From Lamellibrachia columna (Eukaryota; Annelida; Polychaeta; Sabellida; Siboglinidae): a stretch of 64,000 bases of DNA. The DNA lies in NCBI GenBank assembly GCA_963662155.1, contig OY759274.1, forward strand, positions 36,186,795-36,250,794. The letters run 5' to 3'. Below are positions 1 through 15,272 of this stretch, piece by piece. The notes under the pieces were generated by a model. It was not told the DNA's origin. It ran no database searches and was given only the letters and a program-made list of their open reading frames with translations. The stretch's first letter is position 1. Every line of letters starts with the position of its first letter. Both the position numbers and the translations under genes were made by a program.

Positions 1-1086
<1,086 letters not shown>

Positions 1087-3530
1087 TTTCTTTACTACTT
1101 CATTAGATCTTTCGATTGATGGCAACATTTCTAAATCATTCACCGGGCTGGGCCGAAATTGAGAGATATCTGCTTTGGGTGTGTTTTTTTCTGAAACTTG
1201 TCGAACTACACACAACTGTTAATGGAGCATCAATGTGCTGTGAAATGTTGAAGAAAATCAAATCATAGAACAAATTTTGCGCGAATCCTAAGAAACGGTA
1301 AACAGGCGGCCTATTTGAAAATCAAATATGGTTTCACCCTTTTTGCTACATGGTCGGGTGTAAGCTATTACTGGCATTATTGTCGTTTAAGAAATCTTGT
1401 CGACAAATAATAATATCGAGGTTCATATGCATATGAGTTGATAGAGTAAAATACTGTTAAATTTTTCAAGGAAAACGTTGTCATATGACGATTTAAATCA
1501 CAATAAAAATGGTTTAATCCTACTCGCATCAATTAATTTTTCAAGGCAGATTAAATGCTCTTTAATACATGCACCACCTCGTTACTAGGCTCTCGCGGCT
1601 AATTGTATCCACGTGGCAAGTGCAATAGTTTATGCACACTCGAAACGTACTGTGCTGGAATGGGCTTTCATTAGTCCGACAGGTTTCCGTTGTTCTCCCC
1701 GAAGCAAGTCTAGCCATGTCACAACCCGCGACCTCATTGCTATGGAAGTCTCACAAAGGTTCGCAGCTATTGACAGGAATCTACGAGTGGTGCTCTGCAA
1801 CGTTTATTGCGCGATTATTGACAAATGTATCGACTACTGAGCCATTGACCTTCCCGAAAGTTTGCCATAAAGAGCGACTTGCGAGAGACGCATTGATCGT
1901 GGCGAATCAAAGGGCAATGCTTGCACATAAAGCATTCCTGTCACCTATTTGCACGTAGCAAAAGTCCGACCGCCAGTGAAGAACAGGAAAATACGTGTGG
2001 TTATTGTGCATTATACAGGTAACCTACAATCAGGTATTAATCATGTTGAATTGAGGTATTCTCTACAGGTTTCCATTTGTTGTGTTAACGCAACAACAAG
2101 CTCACTGAACAGCCTTGGTCGACGGTATCAGTAGTTCCTGAGATGTCTGTCGAAGAAAGAGATTGCATTCCGCATAATTATTAAAAATAAGTTGTTTCGT
2201 ATGTAATCAGTTGCGCCACTACATGATAGTTCGCTGAACTAATGGGTGACTAAGCTTACCCCCTCCCCCGCCTCCTGTGGCCTCCCCTTTGCGAGATAAT
2301 ATTAATCGACTGGTATATTTGGCTCAATTTGTATGTGCAACTTATGTACCGGATTAAAAAATCTCATAGACGATAGATACATTATGGCACATTACGTTTA
2401 CTATATTTCTCACAGAACCGTTACTAGAAATATTTTTTGGAATGCCATAGCATTTTGCTGTAATATGTAAATTTACTGTTGTGTTTAATACTAAATAGAA
2501 TTAGCAAAATTAGGTAACATTTATATTATCAATTATACATAAAAAAAATTATTTTATCACAAGAGACTAATACGTAAAATCAGAACAACATATATTTTGT
2601 GTGGGAAAAACGCATTTCAAAAAGGTCATAATGTTGTATATTGGAAGGACACGATCATAAGGTAGTCGGGACCCTTGTGAATTTCTTTGGGAATAATAGG
2701 TAATAGTTTACATAAACACTCACCAAATTGTATTTTGCGCATGTTCTTGCACGGTGTCGTCACATCCCCCAATGTCGTTATATACAGCTGGTAATTGTTA
2801 CACTCGATCGCTTCAGGATTTAGTCATATTCAAATGCGGACTTATGCACGTGAACCTAGTAAACTGTGTAAAATGTCCGATACTTTGATCCCGAGCGCTC
2901 GCATGAGTGCGTGGCCTTTCATTGTCACGTCACTAAACAAACGGTTGATTTCACTTTTTTAAGTCGAGCACTGACACAGTTGGCAAAGTCAGTCAACTGT
3001 TAAGCCGCCTTTAATGAACATTCCGGGAGTTTGTCGATAAATTATTTACACGTCTGTTGATATGTAAATAGTCGCACTCGGCGCAAAGGGCATTGAGATG
3101 TCGTGCAGCACAACGGTGATTGCCTGCAATTTCCAGTTGTAGTGATTTGTCGGCAGCAAATGACGGAGAACGTGGAGTCAGGAGCACTTATATCGTTGCA
3201 GTTAATTGAAGGCACCATTGTTTTTCTGTCAGATAAATTCTCCGCTGAAGAATTAAAAACGACATTTTCGTGATGTAAATAATTTACGGACTATTTATTG
3301 CTGCCGGTTGAAGTAATATCTACGATACGTTTTGGCGAAAAAGTAAACCGTAGGTGCACGCATGATACACAGTGTCGGTTAAGTGCAGTGTCACTCGCCA
3401 TATTGACAGAGCGTTGTGTCTACACTACGCGTACATGTGTGTGTAAGACGCGATGTATCGGCGGTAGCCATGGATGCCAGAGAGGTCGGGCAGGTGGCTG
3501 GACGTATTCGGTGGACAGTCTTCGATTGAG
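1087..3530. other. No gene seen (non-coding)
   Basis: Scattered ORFs up to about 108 codons (for example near 1632-1958) show no family resemblance and no GC-rich exon signature like that of the real exons further on. I recognise no repeat. Confidence 0.5.
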
Positions 3531-3728
3531 CGTTTCCCGGATGTGCGGCAGCGGTTCCCGCCGTGTTACAGAGAGGAACGTTTCCCGGATGTGCGGCAAC
3601 TGTTCCCGCCGTGTTACAGAGAGGAACGTTTCCCGGATGTGCGGCAACTGTTCCCGCTGTGTTACAGAGAGGAACGTTTCCCGGATGTGCGGCAACTGTT
3701 CCCGCTGTGTTACAGAGAGGAACGTTTC
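3531..3728. repeat. 48-bp minisatellite, four copies
   Basis: A 48-bp unit beginning CGTTTCCCGGATGTGCGGCA starts at 3531, 3579, 3627 and 3675, with a stub at 3723. Because 48 is a multiple of three, every frame on both strands stays open and produces spurious repeat proteins (16-residue period). I see no initiation or splice context to support coding. Confidence 0.93.
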
Positions 3729-4483
3729 GTGAGCTGAGCTTGAGGTAGGACACAACGTGTTCGTTGCTTGCAATTCGGCTGAAGGTTGTGTTTACCATTA
3801 CATCAATGGTCGATGTCATGCTAGCGTGGCGTGTGGTGTGCGCCTAATGATAGCCCGTGACAAGGGTGTGAATGCGGCGTTGAACAGCTAGTTGGTTGTT
3901 TCATACAAACATATGGAGATACTTCACTGGTGAAAAGTGATATTGGAATATATTATGTCTGTTGGGTGGGGCACCAAAAGGCGAGGTTCCACGAGAAGAA
4001 ATCTACCAAATGTTGGAGGTGAATATGTAACCGGTTTTGGACCCCATATTATATATGTAATAATATTATTATTATCACATATATATTTTATTATATTATT
4101 ATTATATTATTTTATTTTTGCATCTAAGCCATACTTACAAACCATATTGTTAGTATATTAGTTATTGGTTCTTGTTGCAACCAAACAATAACCATTGATT
4201 AATCAAAACTCTCTCGAATGTGTTTCAATTATCAGCTGAATTGCTGCCGTGATATGGTTTGAAGGCGTTTCCCCATCGCATAATAATAATATTGACAATA
4301 ACAACAAAAACAACAACAATCATCCAATTATAAACACGTGGTTACCTCGTGTCCGTCCAATGTTTAGCAGCCACTTGCATCGATGCATTTTCATTGCTTT
4401 CAGTGTCTTTATATACATGCACTGAGTACTGAGTATCGGAATGGCAACATTACATCAATGTGTTTACGATGTATGGTGTTTAT
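3729..4483. other. No gene seen (non-coding)
   Basis: AT-rich spacer with short (TAT)n and (AAC)n tracts around 4040-4320. No coding or RNA feature is recognisable. Confidence 0.5.
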
Positions 4484-4727
<244 letters not shown>

Positions 4728-6540
4728 TCCTTGTTACCACCTCGATGCCTAGCTACGTGACCACAAACACCGGTCTCATTATATATAATAACGAGTCAGC
4801 CGAGAGACACACATTGTCTCAGTAACGATGCTGATCAACGTCTTAAATAATGTAGATGCAATCATCGTGATGGAAGCGCTCCCAGCTTCTCAAGCATCGG
4901 AAATCATCACAATGGAATGTGTGTTGGAAAACAAGTTTGGCTTGGCCTGGCGGGAATGTGACATGTATTAGAGCAGTGTGTTTGTATTGAAAACACATTT
5001 TATTTCTATGGGTTTTGGTGAGGCGATCTGCGAGAGCAGTGACTTTCTTTTCACGTGATGACAGGCAAACCAACCTAGTGTCAACACATTACTCATTAAT
5101 CAACAGTTGGGAGTGTTTATCTCTCGTGACTTCATTTGCTGGATTACATACTCGGCAGGTCTATATTGAAACTTAGAATAATCATAATAACGTCGAGTCC
5201 CACGGCCGTAACCATGGTGTGTGCTACCAAAGAAGATTGACTGAGCGAGATATTCTGAACGGACTGGCTATTTCGGTTAGGCGTTAAGCATCGTAAGAAC
5301 ATCGCGCAAACACGTGTATGCATGCGGATTACTGCCAGATAACAGAAGAAGAGAACGCTAGAAACGAAGCAAGACGCGTAAGCAATGCACACCCGTCTTG
5401 TCATGCCTTGTTCGTTCTCCTGCGTTACCGTATAGATCTGTCCATTGACCCCCGCCCCCGCTTGTGATTCGTCTATGTACAAATAATGATTAATCAGGTA
5501 AACAAACGACAGAGCTGGTTGGTGACTCTCTCGTCGGCACTACCGACCGCCGGTTATTGTGCTGTTGTTGTTTGCTGAAACAATGTGCTCCCACATATAT
5601 TGGTACACGTGACCAACCGCTCGTGAACAGCCGAACTGCCAACACGGTAAGTAAAACGGTTGGTCACGTTGAACATAAACACCGTTTACCTGAACTCAGG
5701 TTGTTTTGTGTCTGATATGTTAGTGTGATGTTCGTCAGTCGAATATCCTACGTAACTTATTTTCTTCATACAACTGCCATCTTCACACTTAGTAGTCAGA
5801 TGTCGAGGTCGGTTTATTCGAGCCAGTCGCGTGTATTGGAAATATTTCGAGTCTGTCTCGTTGAGACCCCGTACGACGCTTGTAGTAAATGAGGCTGCTT
5901 TATTCGATGACATATTCCGCACTGACTGTAATGTTATCTCTTAGACAAATTAAACATATGCAGGTCTTCTTTGTCCGGGTAACTAGTTGTCCAGCTCGTC
6001 CGGTGTCACGTTGGCCGATGTCCAGTTGTGTTCAGTCCAGAATCATGGCATGCGTATGACATTTTTATATGCTTCTTCGTCGTGTTCCTGGAGACACGTG
6101 ACAAGGTTGACGAACGCCCCTTGCTCCGCTCGCTCCTAGATATGGGGTGCAACCCACCTCTTTCCTTTCCTATAACGTTTCCTTTTCTCTTGGCATCGTC
6201 GTATCAGAGAAAGGGTTATATAGCTAATGAAAATGCTGTCACTTGCTTTCTCGACAAAGGCGCCATTTTTCTGTTGACCTTTATGATGCTCCCTAAAAAA
6301 GCCACTTTTTTGTTAAACAGAGTTATTGTTATCATGACCAGAGTAAACACTAGAGGGCGCTCGCACATGCAGTTTGCTGTCTCGACACTAGCATTATGAC
6401 GGGTCGCCGACAGTCGAGTTGTCAGTGTGAGCGGCAATAGTCATAAGACGTCGTGAGTGTACGCGCTCGAAAATCAGCCATGATTACAACCAGACTGTCG
6501 CAGACTGTCGCGTCTTAACGAGTCGCCCGTGCACGCCGGG
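4728..6540. other. No gene seen (non-coding)
   Basis: Several ORFs of 70-125 codons overlap on both strands without domain resemblance. I see no transposon termini or RNA genes. Confidence 0.45.
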
Positions 6541-6710
6541 CATAAAACGAATGCCCGTTGTACTACAGTTGTTGTGACGTTACCATGACGACTGTATGCG
6601 TATGGATGCAGCAACTGGTTTTATGGGGAATATTTTACGCGACACCGTCACTGCGACAACATGAATGTGGATCGATATATCGACATAGTGATATAGACAT
6701 CACCCTTAAT

Positions 6711-7812
6711 CAGACCTGCCAACCCTGAGTGGCTCACACCTCTAAGGATTGTGACATAAATCCATAAGACCTGCACAAAATCCTTACAAATTTATCCCGT
6801 CAATATGACGCGATACATCGACAAGATATATACTTTACACGTCAACGGTTGACTGTCGACTTTAGAGAAAACAACACAAATTTCAACTCATCTCATTTAT
6901 TCACCAAACGGTAACACAACTGATGGTGCTCCAACAATATACGCTTCCTTCTGCGACCTGACACAGCTGATTTAATCAGCAGACAGATTCTCCAGCTTGT
7001 TCTTGTACGCTGCTCCCTTTGACAAACGACGCGTCTCATGTGTCACCTTGAAGTCGTGACACAAACTGTCAAAGTTTAACTTGCATTGCAAGTATGCAGT
7101 CAAAGTTTCGGGAAGCCAGATCTGTGAAGTGGCCGGCAATGGCAGCAGGGAGGTTGTGTTCGGCCACGAAATAAGAAAACATAACCTCGGCCGTGATCAC
7201 GGAGTCCCGCCCGTTTGAAAAACGTGGTCGTGGGTTTCTGTTGACGACTGGAATCGACAATCCGAACATGGAGCTTCGACTTCAAGTGTCCCCGAACATC
7301 ATACACTTCCGACGCAGAAACCTTAATGTCTCTTGAACAAGGGACGCACCAAGCATAATGCTCCCCGAGCTTCGATAGAGCGATCATTCCTTCAAACATT
7401 CGCCCCAGTCTGCCTGGTAAACACCAGCATACTGTTTTCGCTGTTTCGCTGGCGTTGGGCGAACATCCATCTCGTTCGAAACAAAAAACTGGTCTGATTT
7501 CAAATTCGCTCACTCCTCCGATTTGCCACACGAATTACCGTTGTATTCTCGCGCCTAGCGAGAGTTTACACGCTTGAGCAGCGCGCACTCTGACCTACAC
7601 TGACATGTGCTTACAGCAATAATACGCTGATTGTTCGATCGTTTTTCGCAATCATTGAACAATTCCTTACAAATTTAGCATATAAAACGAAAAAAAATAG
7701 TTGTTTGTTTAAAAGAAAAAAATCGGTAAGGAAACACTCTTACGCCCTAAGCCCGTAAAGTTATGAAAAATCCGTGCAACGAACGGCTAATCCGTAAGGG
7801 TTGGCAGGTCTG
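6711..7812 (-). mobile_element. hAT DNA transposon, copy 1 (1,102 bp, internally decayed)
   Basis: The ends are inverted: CAGACCTGCCAACCCT at 6711 and its complement AGGGTTGGCAGGTCTG ending at 7812, a 16-bp terminal inverted repeat. An 8-bp target duplication flanks it (6703-6710 CCCTTAAT and 7813-7820 CCCTTACT, one mismatch). Eight-base duplications and CAG-type ends are hAT hallmarks. It shares most of its sequence with the copy at 14017-14777 but keeps about 340 bp more, including a broken transposase N-terminus on the minus strand. Confidence 0.9.
7069..7360 (-). pseudogene. hAT transposase N-terminal zinc-finger remnant
   Basis: Two overlapping minus-strand frames join by one frameshift near 7205. 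The first holds a BED-like zinc finger: Cys-x2-Cys in WCVPCSRDIKV, followed about 16 residues later by a His-x5-His in GHLKSKLH. The second continues with a segment DSVITAEVMFSYFVAEHNLP, the helix that follows the finger in ZMYM/KIAA1586-like hAT transposases as I remember them. The catalytic core is absent, so this is a DNA-binding fragment of the element it sits in. It is not a host gene. Confidence 0.65.
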
Positions 7813-7983
7813 CCCTTACTGGATCCACACGAACAAACGTGGGGGAGAATTTAGTTGACGTTGGCGAATCAACCAGTGGGAGGCGTAGCTAAGAATTTAA
7901 TGATGCTGTTTCATCCAAGCAAATTAAGTTACGTCAATGTAGCTCGCTTTGTTTTTTCATATCGCAGATGTACCAAATAGATG

Positions 7984-8077
7984 CCCTCCCCCTTTCCACC
8001 CTCCCCCTCTCCACCCTCCCCCTTTCCACCCTCCCCCTTTCCACCCTCCCCCTTTCCACCTCTCCCCCTCCTTCTCC

Positions 8078-8108
<31 letters not shown>

Positions 8109-8132
8109 TGTATGTATGTATGTATGTATGTA
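7984..8132. repeat. 15-bp pyrimidine minisatellite plus (TATG)n
   Basis: Five to six units close to CCCTCCCCCTTTCCA are followed at about 8080-8132 by a TATG tetranucleotide array. This lies inside dispersed element copy 1. The inverted copy has a much shorter C-rich tract and its own TATG array near 13428-13445. Confidence 0.9.
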
Positions 8133-8735
8133 TACAACATAACGTAGTTTTGCTTTATTAAAAACTAATGCGTGTATTGCCGTTTGTTGCACAACAAACC
8201 TGTAGTCACGATGCCCAAACCGCAGTGTGGGGAGGGGGGCATGCTTGCGAAAAAAATTACTTTTCTTGTGCGTTGGGGGCGTTCCCCTAGACTTAAGATT
8301 GATGTCTGACACAACGAGAGCGCACCCCCCCCCCCCCCGACTATGGGCCTTAATAGCCAGAAATAGCGGCGCTGATTAGTAGGTAATATACAATAAGACC
8401 ACCACCACGGCTTGATGTAGGCGTAGACAGTAACCACGGCTATACAATACGTACAAGGATGGGTCGGTTTAAATGGATGTTCTGCGCAGCCAGTACATGA
8501 TAATTATAACACAACATCTACGGTCAATTCTACACAAACAATCGCGTGTGCGGTCATGTGTGTTTACACGGGTGTGCATGTGTGTTTACACGGGTGTGCA
8601 TGTGTGTTTTGCGCATGTATGTGCACGTTATAAATGTTAAAGGGCGGCCAACCTGCGTCCCTGCACGCCTCGTGTACATAGTCAAATCCCCAGATATCAT
8701 CACGTACGTTCGACGTTTCGATTTTTGGCAAATGT

Positions 8736-9090
8736 ACTTAAGTACCAGACAAGTACTCAAAAAAGTGGTGCACTTGGGTACAAAAGTACTTTTATTATGT
8801 ACAAAGTACAGCGCCACAGCCCCCGGTACAGACTGCTTGATGAGACACTCCCTAAAGAGTTGATCACAGTTAAACTGGGAGGTAGTAGCGAGTTTATGGC
8901 TCGAGATCGCCAACTCTGTGAGTCCACGACGGGATATTTCCATTTCCGTGCGTGGGGTCGTTTACTTCCCCTGGCATAGACACCAGGTAGACGGGACCAA
9001 CTGCTTTTAGCGTCTCTTCCGAAACACACAGGCAAAGTGGGCTGAACGAAATTGCACAAGTCTCGAAAACTCAACCCAACCACAATCATA
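8736..9090. other. No gene seen (non-coding)
   Basis: ORFs run across this stretch on both strands but are caused by low stop density. No domain is recognised. Confidence 0.4.
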
Positions 9091-9160
9091 GGAGGTCGAC
9101 TCAAACCCCGGTCCACTCGATCGACAGTCCTGTGCTCTAACCGCAAGACCACCGTTGCCC
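9091..9160 (-). repeat. tRNA-like SINE head or tRNA pseudogene
   Basis: Reading the minus strand there is a GGTTAGAGCACAGGACTGTC segment resembling an A box to anticodon arm, and GGTTTGAGTCG resembling a B box (GGTTCGANTCC). The outer 7-nt arms (GGTGGTC and GACCTCC) can form six of seven pairs. The GGACTGTC anticodon-arm block is shared with the SINE head at 34277. The T-arm does not pair cleanly, so a functional tRNA is unlikely. Confidence 0.45.
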
Positions 9161-9721
9161 ACCATCTCGGTGTCCAGTGTTCAATGTTCGGCAGGTGCCA
9201 GGTGTCTGGTGTCCCTTTGCCTGGATGTCCAATCATCCAGGCATCCGGGTGTCTAGCTTCATTGTATCCAGATTTCCGGTCCGAGTTGTTCCTTTGTCCG
9301 GTTGTCCGATATGTAGTTGTTCGTGTTCCGCTAGGGTCATTCAGATTTAGACGACCTTTGTGGCGCATAGATAGAATAGTTGGAAATACAAACCTCTCAG
9401 CGACCAATTTACCTCTGAATATATACATATGGTGTGCACATGTGTACTGTATCAGGTGGCGCTGTAAAACTTAATATAGATGTTAAGGAGTTCACACGTA
9501 TTGAAGACTCAAGTAAGCCTATTTGTTCACAGGATGTGTGTATAATTAATCAGTGAAGCTGCTTTACGTGTTAGTCCCATGCATTAGTGTATGTTTGTCC
9601 CGGTATGACGGTGCTTTTCCCGTTCAAGGACATTCAACAAAGAGTGTGTATTTAGACAATATTGGATTACAGTTTATTTAGGGTTGTGCTGTGAATACTG
9701 CTCTAAGATTGAGAAAAATGC
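9161..9721. other. No gene seen (non-coding)
   Basis: A stretch of imperfect GTGTCCAG/GGTGTC-type short repeats lies at 9165-9310. Nothing else is recognisable. Confidence 0.4.
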
Positions 9722-9865
<144 letters not shown>

Positions 9866-10479
9866 ACGTGAGTGTGGGTATGAATGTATGACTGTACGCG
9901 GGTGTGTGTGCGTGTGCGCGCGCGTGAGTGCATGCGTGCGTTTAACATATCACCCCCGCTGCCACCGCCAACACCATTAACGACTAATAACCACTCCGAA
10001 AGCAAACATTTGTCAGGACGTTTTTGTTATGAATAAATTAATGTCGTGTTTACTTACGCAAAGGCGAGTGGGCTTGTCTGATGACGCATTCAGCAGGTGT
10101 GTTGTTTGTGTACGATCTACACAAAAGTAGATGACTCACGGCCTGTCATAACGATAGAAAAACCACTAGTTTACCGAAATGTTTTCTTGGAAAGAACACC
10201 GCTCCATGACAATCATTCTCTGCCAGTCTAGCTAGTCTGTGTTGTCATGACGCAAGCGAAGTTGTGGTGGATCTGTGTAATGCATAGAGACGTGTTGTGC
10301 GAGGGTGTGTATGTGTGTTTGTCATGTAAATATAAATATTGTCGCAGATACTAGGTGTCTATACAATGAGGAGGCCTCAGCGATGTCTATGACAGGCTTA
10401 CCCGCGAAACATGTTAGCGTGAAGATGATTGTTTGATCGACACTTGTTGTTTTGGCTACTTGAAGTCGTGCAGTAGCGA

Positions 10480-10880
10480 TGACGGTGATGGCTGTGATAC
10501 TGTGATGTTGGTGCGTGTGGTGATTTGATTGTGGTAGTATGGTGGTGGATGTTGTGATATTATTGTGGTTGTGGTGGTGTAGTGGTGGTTGTGGTAATAT
10601 GAGTGTGGTGGTGGTTATTGTGATATGATTGTAGTGGTGTGGCGGTGGTTGTAGTAATATGAGTGGTGGTGGTGGTGGTTGTTGTGATATGATTGTAGTG
10701 GTGGTGTGGCGTTGGTTGTGATAATTATGATTGTGGTGGTGTGGTGGTGGTGGTTGTGAGAATATTATTGTGGCGGTGGTGGTGGCGGTGGTGTGATTGT
10801 GGCGATGTGGTGGTGGCTGTGGTTATGATTGTGGTGGTATGGTGGTAGTGACAATAGTAGTTGTGTTGACGGTGGTGGAT
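10480..10880. repeat. GT-rich degenerate minisatellite
   Basis: Irregular repeats of GTGGTGGT and TTGTGATATGATTGTGGT type span about 400 bp with a strongly strand-biased G/T composition. The His/Thr-rich ORF on the minus strand is a by-product. Confidence 0.85.
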
Positions 10881-12154
10881 GTGATTGGATAAGAAACGAT
10901 ACTCATTTTCACACAGGACAATAAATGAATCGAACAAATAACGACTGATTGTGGTAATGCTAACAGTGTAAATATGTTTAACAATAAAATTGACAGATAT
11001 CTGATAAAAGTGGGTAGTACAAAGATGAACAAATGCTTAACTCTCGATAAGGCAATGGCTGTGCTGTCCACTGGCATTTGAATACGTGTTCAGTCGAGTA
11101 ACTGTGATTGGAACTGGGACTTGGATTAAGTGGCCCTGAGTACATAATCAGTAGAACGCACGATATTCAATCTCCTACCAGCCGTAGCCTCGTGTGGTTT
11201 GTATTAATATTTAACTGGTGCCGCTTTTAAGACAATGGCTTCACCGCCTTGTTATTAGTTTCCGCTGAAATTCATTTACAAGAGGTTCGTATTACCATCC
11301 GTTTGAAATCTGCGCGATGCCTTTCTGATTACATGATTGTGTTATAACCACTTAACGTGAGTCCCCGCGATAAGTTGTCGCGGTCATAATGGATATTTAT
11401 CTTTCTTACGCTAATCATAGGTTACCAGACAAATTGTTATTGGCCGCTTACCGCAGACCCATTCTTGTGCAACCCACGTCGCATATTGCTGTCAACATTT
11501 GAACGATGCGTCACTTGGTGAATTGTTCTTTTTGTTGCGACCTATGTGTTTATATAGCGATCCCACGCACGCGATTACTGTTGACATCAGACAACTGTTT
11601 TCGATCATTATCTTGCGTCAGTATACGAGTTATTGCGTGTTGCGAAATTTCAATCATTCAGTTGTTTAGTTTGTCGCGCCACTGTTTGCTTGGCGCCAAT
11701 TCCGGATAGCGACGGCAGCGAGAAACGCGCATTGTCGATTTAGTTTAGGGTGGACTGTGGCTCTTCAAGAATCGACGGCCCTACGAGGTAATGTAGTCGT
11801 TGTATATGAGTGGAAGGAGCCGCTTTGGGTTGATGGTGGCGATACCCTTGTGCTTGTACAGTAATGCACATTATGCGTATGTGACGTTATATTTAATACA
11901 CAATATCCTCGTGGTTTTCGCCGGTCCGTATTTCTGTTAAAACACGAATGCTAACTCGTATTCTGAAGCAAATATATAGTCGATTTATAACAACATTAGA
12001 CTTATAAACTTCGATCTAGAAATACGGTCGTTAATTTATCAAGGATATGTGTTGGTGTCTTGCAAAATCGTCACAAGCGAACGTTTTGGACGTATGTTTC
12101 ATTTATAATTAGTTATTATCATATAACTGGTTTAAACGGTGAATTTTTATTTGA
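10881..12154. other. No gene seen (non-coding)
   Basis: AT-rich unique sequence. Short ORFs only, with no recognised element. Confidence 0.45.
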
Positions 12155-12159
12155 TATTT

Positions 12160-13790
<1,631 letters not shown>

Positions 13791-14016
13791 AACTCAAGTT
13801 CAGCTTAGTGCAAGTTATTGTTGATGGTGTGAAGCCCGTCATACACATGTCGCCAACAGTTTGTCTGCCGACAAATACCGATTTTTCAGATACCAAATAT
13901 CCACAAAAAGTGTTGCCAACTGTTGGTGGAGAACTTGCACACAACGACTACACTTGAATGGTTGGTATGTATAATCACCGGTATTAACTGTGAGTTCTGC
14001 TTTAATTAACTTACGG
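13791..14016. other. Short spacer
   Basis: No gene is seen. It ends with the 8-bp target duplication ACTTACGG of the adjacent hAT at 14009-14016. Confidence 0.6.
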
Positions 14017-14777
14017 CAGACCTGCAAACCCTGAGTGGCTCACACCTTAAGGATTGTGAAAAAAATCCATAAGTTCAGCACAAATCCTTACACATTTATC
14101 TCGTCAATATGACGCAATACATCGACAAGATATATACGTTACACGTCAATGGTTGACTGTCGACTTTAGAGAAAACAACACAAATTTCAACTCATCTCAT
14201 TTATTCACCAAATGACAACACAACTGATGGTGCTCCAACAATATACGCTTCCTTTTGCGACCTGATACAGCTGATTTAATCAGCAGACAGATTCTCCAGC
14301 TTGTTCTCGTACGTAAACATAATGCTCCCCGAGCTTCGATGGAGCGATCATTCCTTCAAACATTCGCCCCCAGTCTGCCTGGTAAACACCAGCATACTGT
14401 TTTCGCTTTTTCGCAGGCGGTGGGCGACCATACATCTCGTTCGAAACAAAAAACTGGTCTGATTTCAAATTCGCTCACTCCTCTGATTTGCCACACGAAT
14501 TACCGTTGTACTCTCGTGCCTAGCGAGAGTTTACACGTTTGAGCAGCGCGCACTCTGAGCTACATTGATATGTGCTTACAACATTAATACGCTGATTGTT
14601 CGATCGTTTTTCGCAATCATTGAACAATTCCTTATAAATTTAGCATATAAAACGAAAAAATAGTTGTTTCTTTAAAAGAAAAAAATCGGTAAGGAAACAC
14701 TCTTACGCCCTAAGCCCGTAAAATTATTAAAAAAATCCGTACAACGAACGGCTAATCCGTAAGGGTTGGCAGGTCTG
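14017..14777. mobile_element. hAT DNA transposon, copy 2 (761 bp, non-autonomous)
   Basis: CAGACCTGCAAACCCT at 14017 is inverted at the right end as AGGGTTGGCAGGTCTG, ending at 14777. A perfect 8-bp target duplication ACTTACGG lies at 14009-14016 and 14778-14785. It is the same family as 6711-7812, with an internal deletion that removed the zinc-finger segment, so it could only have moved with a transposase supplied elsewhere. Confidence 0.92.
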
Positions 14778-14785
14778 ACTTACGG

Positions 14786-15047
14786 TGATTTATCCGCTGT
14801 TACGCAATAACTAGCTGACAGCGATATGAGACTGCGCTTTGAGAGCCTATAGCAATTCCATTGCAGATTTATCAAATCTCGTGACACGAGCGGGCCGTGC
14901 TGTTAATGAGTTTTGTAAAGATTTGAACTGCGTCGACCTCTGCCGACGTTATAAGCACCTTGCACCTGGCCAGTCCTGTACACGTTTTAGGTTCGCGAAT
15001 AATCGATAAATAAGAGAGGCTAAGCTAGGAGGTGGCGGGGGGGAAAT
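14786..15047. other. No gene seen (non-coding)
   Basis: Unique sequence without recognised features. Confidence 0.5.

Positions 15048-15272
<225 letters not shown>

Larger units (their letters stand above)
6541..8735 (+). repeat. Dispersed element, copy 1 (carries a hAT insertion)
   Basis: Excluding the hAT at 6711-7812, this segment matches the reverse complement of about 12160-13790 in blocks. The matches are 6541-6710 with 13610-13790, 7813-7860 with about 13570-13610, and about 8133-8730 with about 12310-12760, including a 14-nt C run mirrored by a G run. Similarity stops near 6541, at a motif ATAAAACGAATGCCC, and near the motif CATCACGTACGT around 8700. The element class is unknown; I see no coding domain in it. 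Confidence 0.75.

Noticed and set aside
1613..1958. Overlapping ORFs of 75 and 108 codons
   Set aside because: No domain, no GC-rich exon signature and two frames open equally.
5144..6437. Several ORFs of 73-123 codons
   Set aside because: No motif, no splice context and conflicting strands.
9091..9160. Functional tRNA gene
   Set aside because: The acceptor arms pair partly, but the T-arm does not form a clean stem and no terminator-like T run follows on that strand. A SINE head or pseudogene is more likely.
8757..9428. 223-codon minus-strand ORF
   Set aside because: It spans a tRNA-like segment and short GTGTCC repeats and has unbiased codon use and no recognisable motif. Low stop density is enough to explain it.
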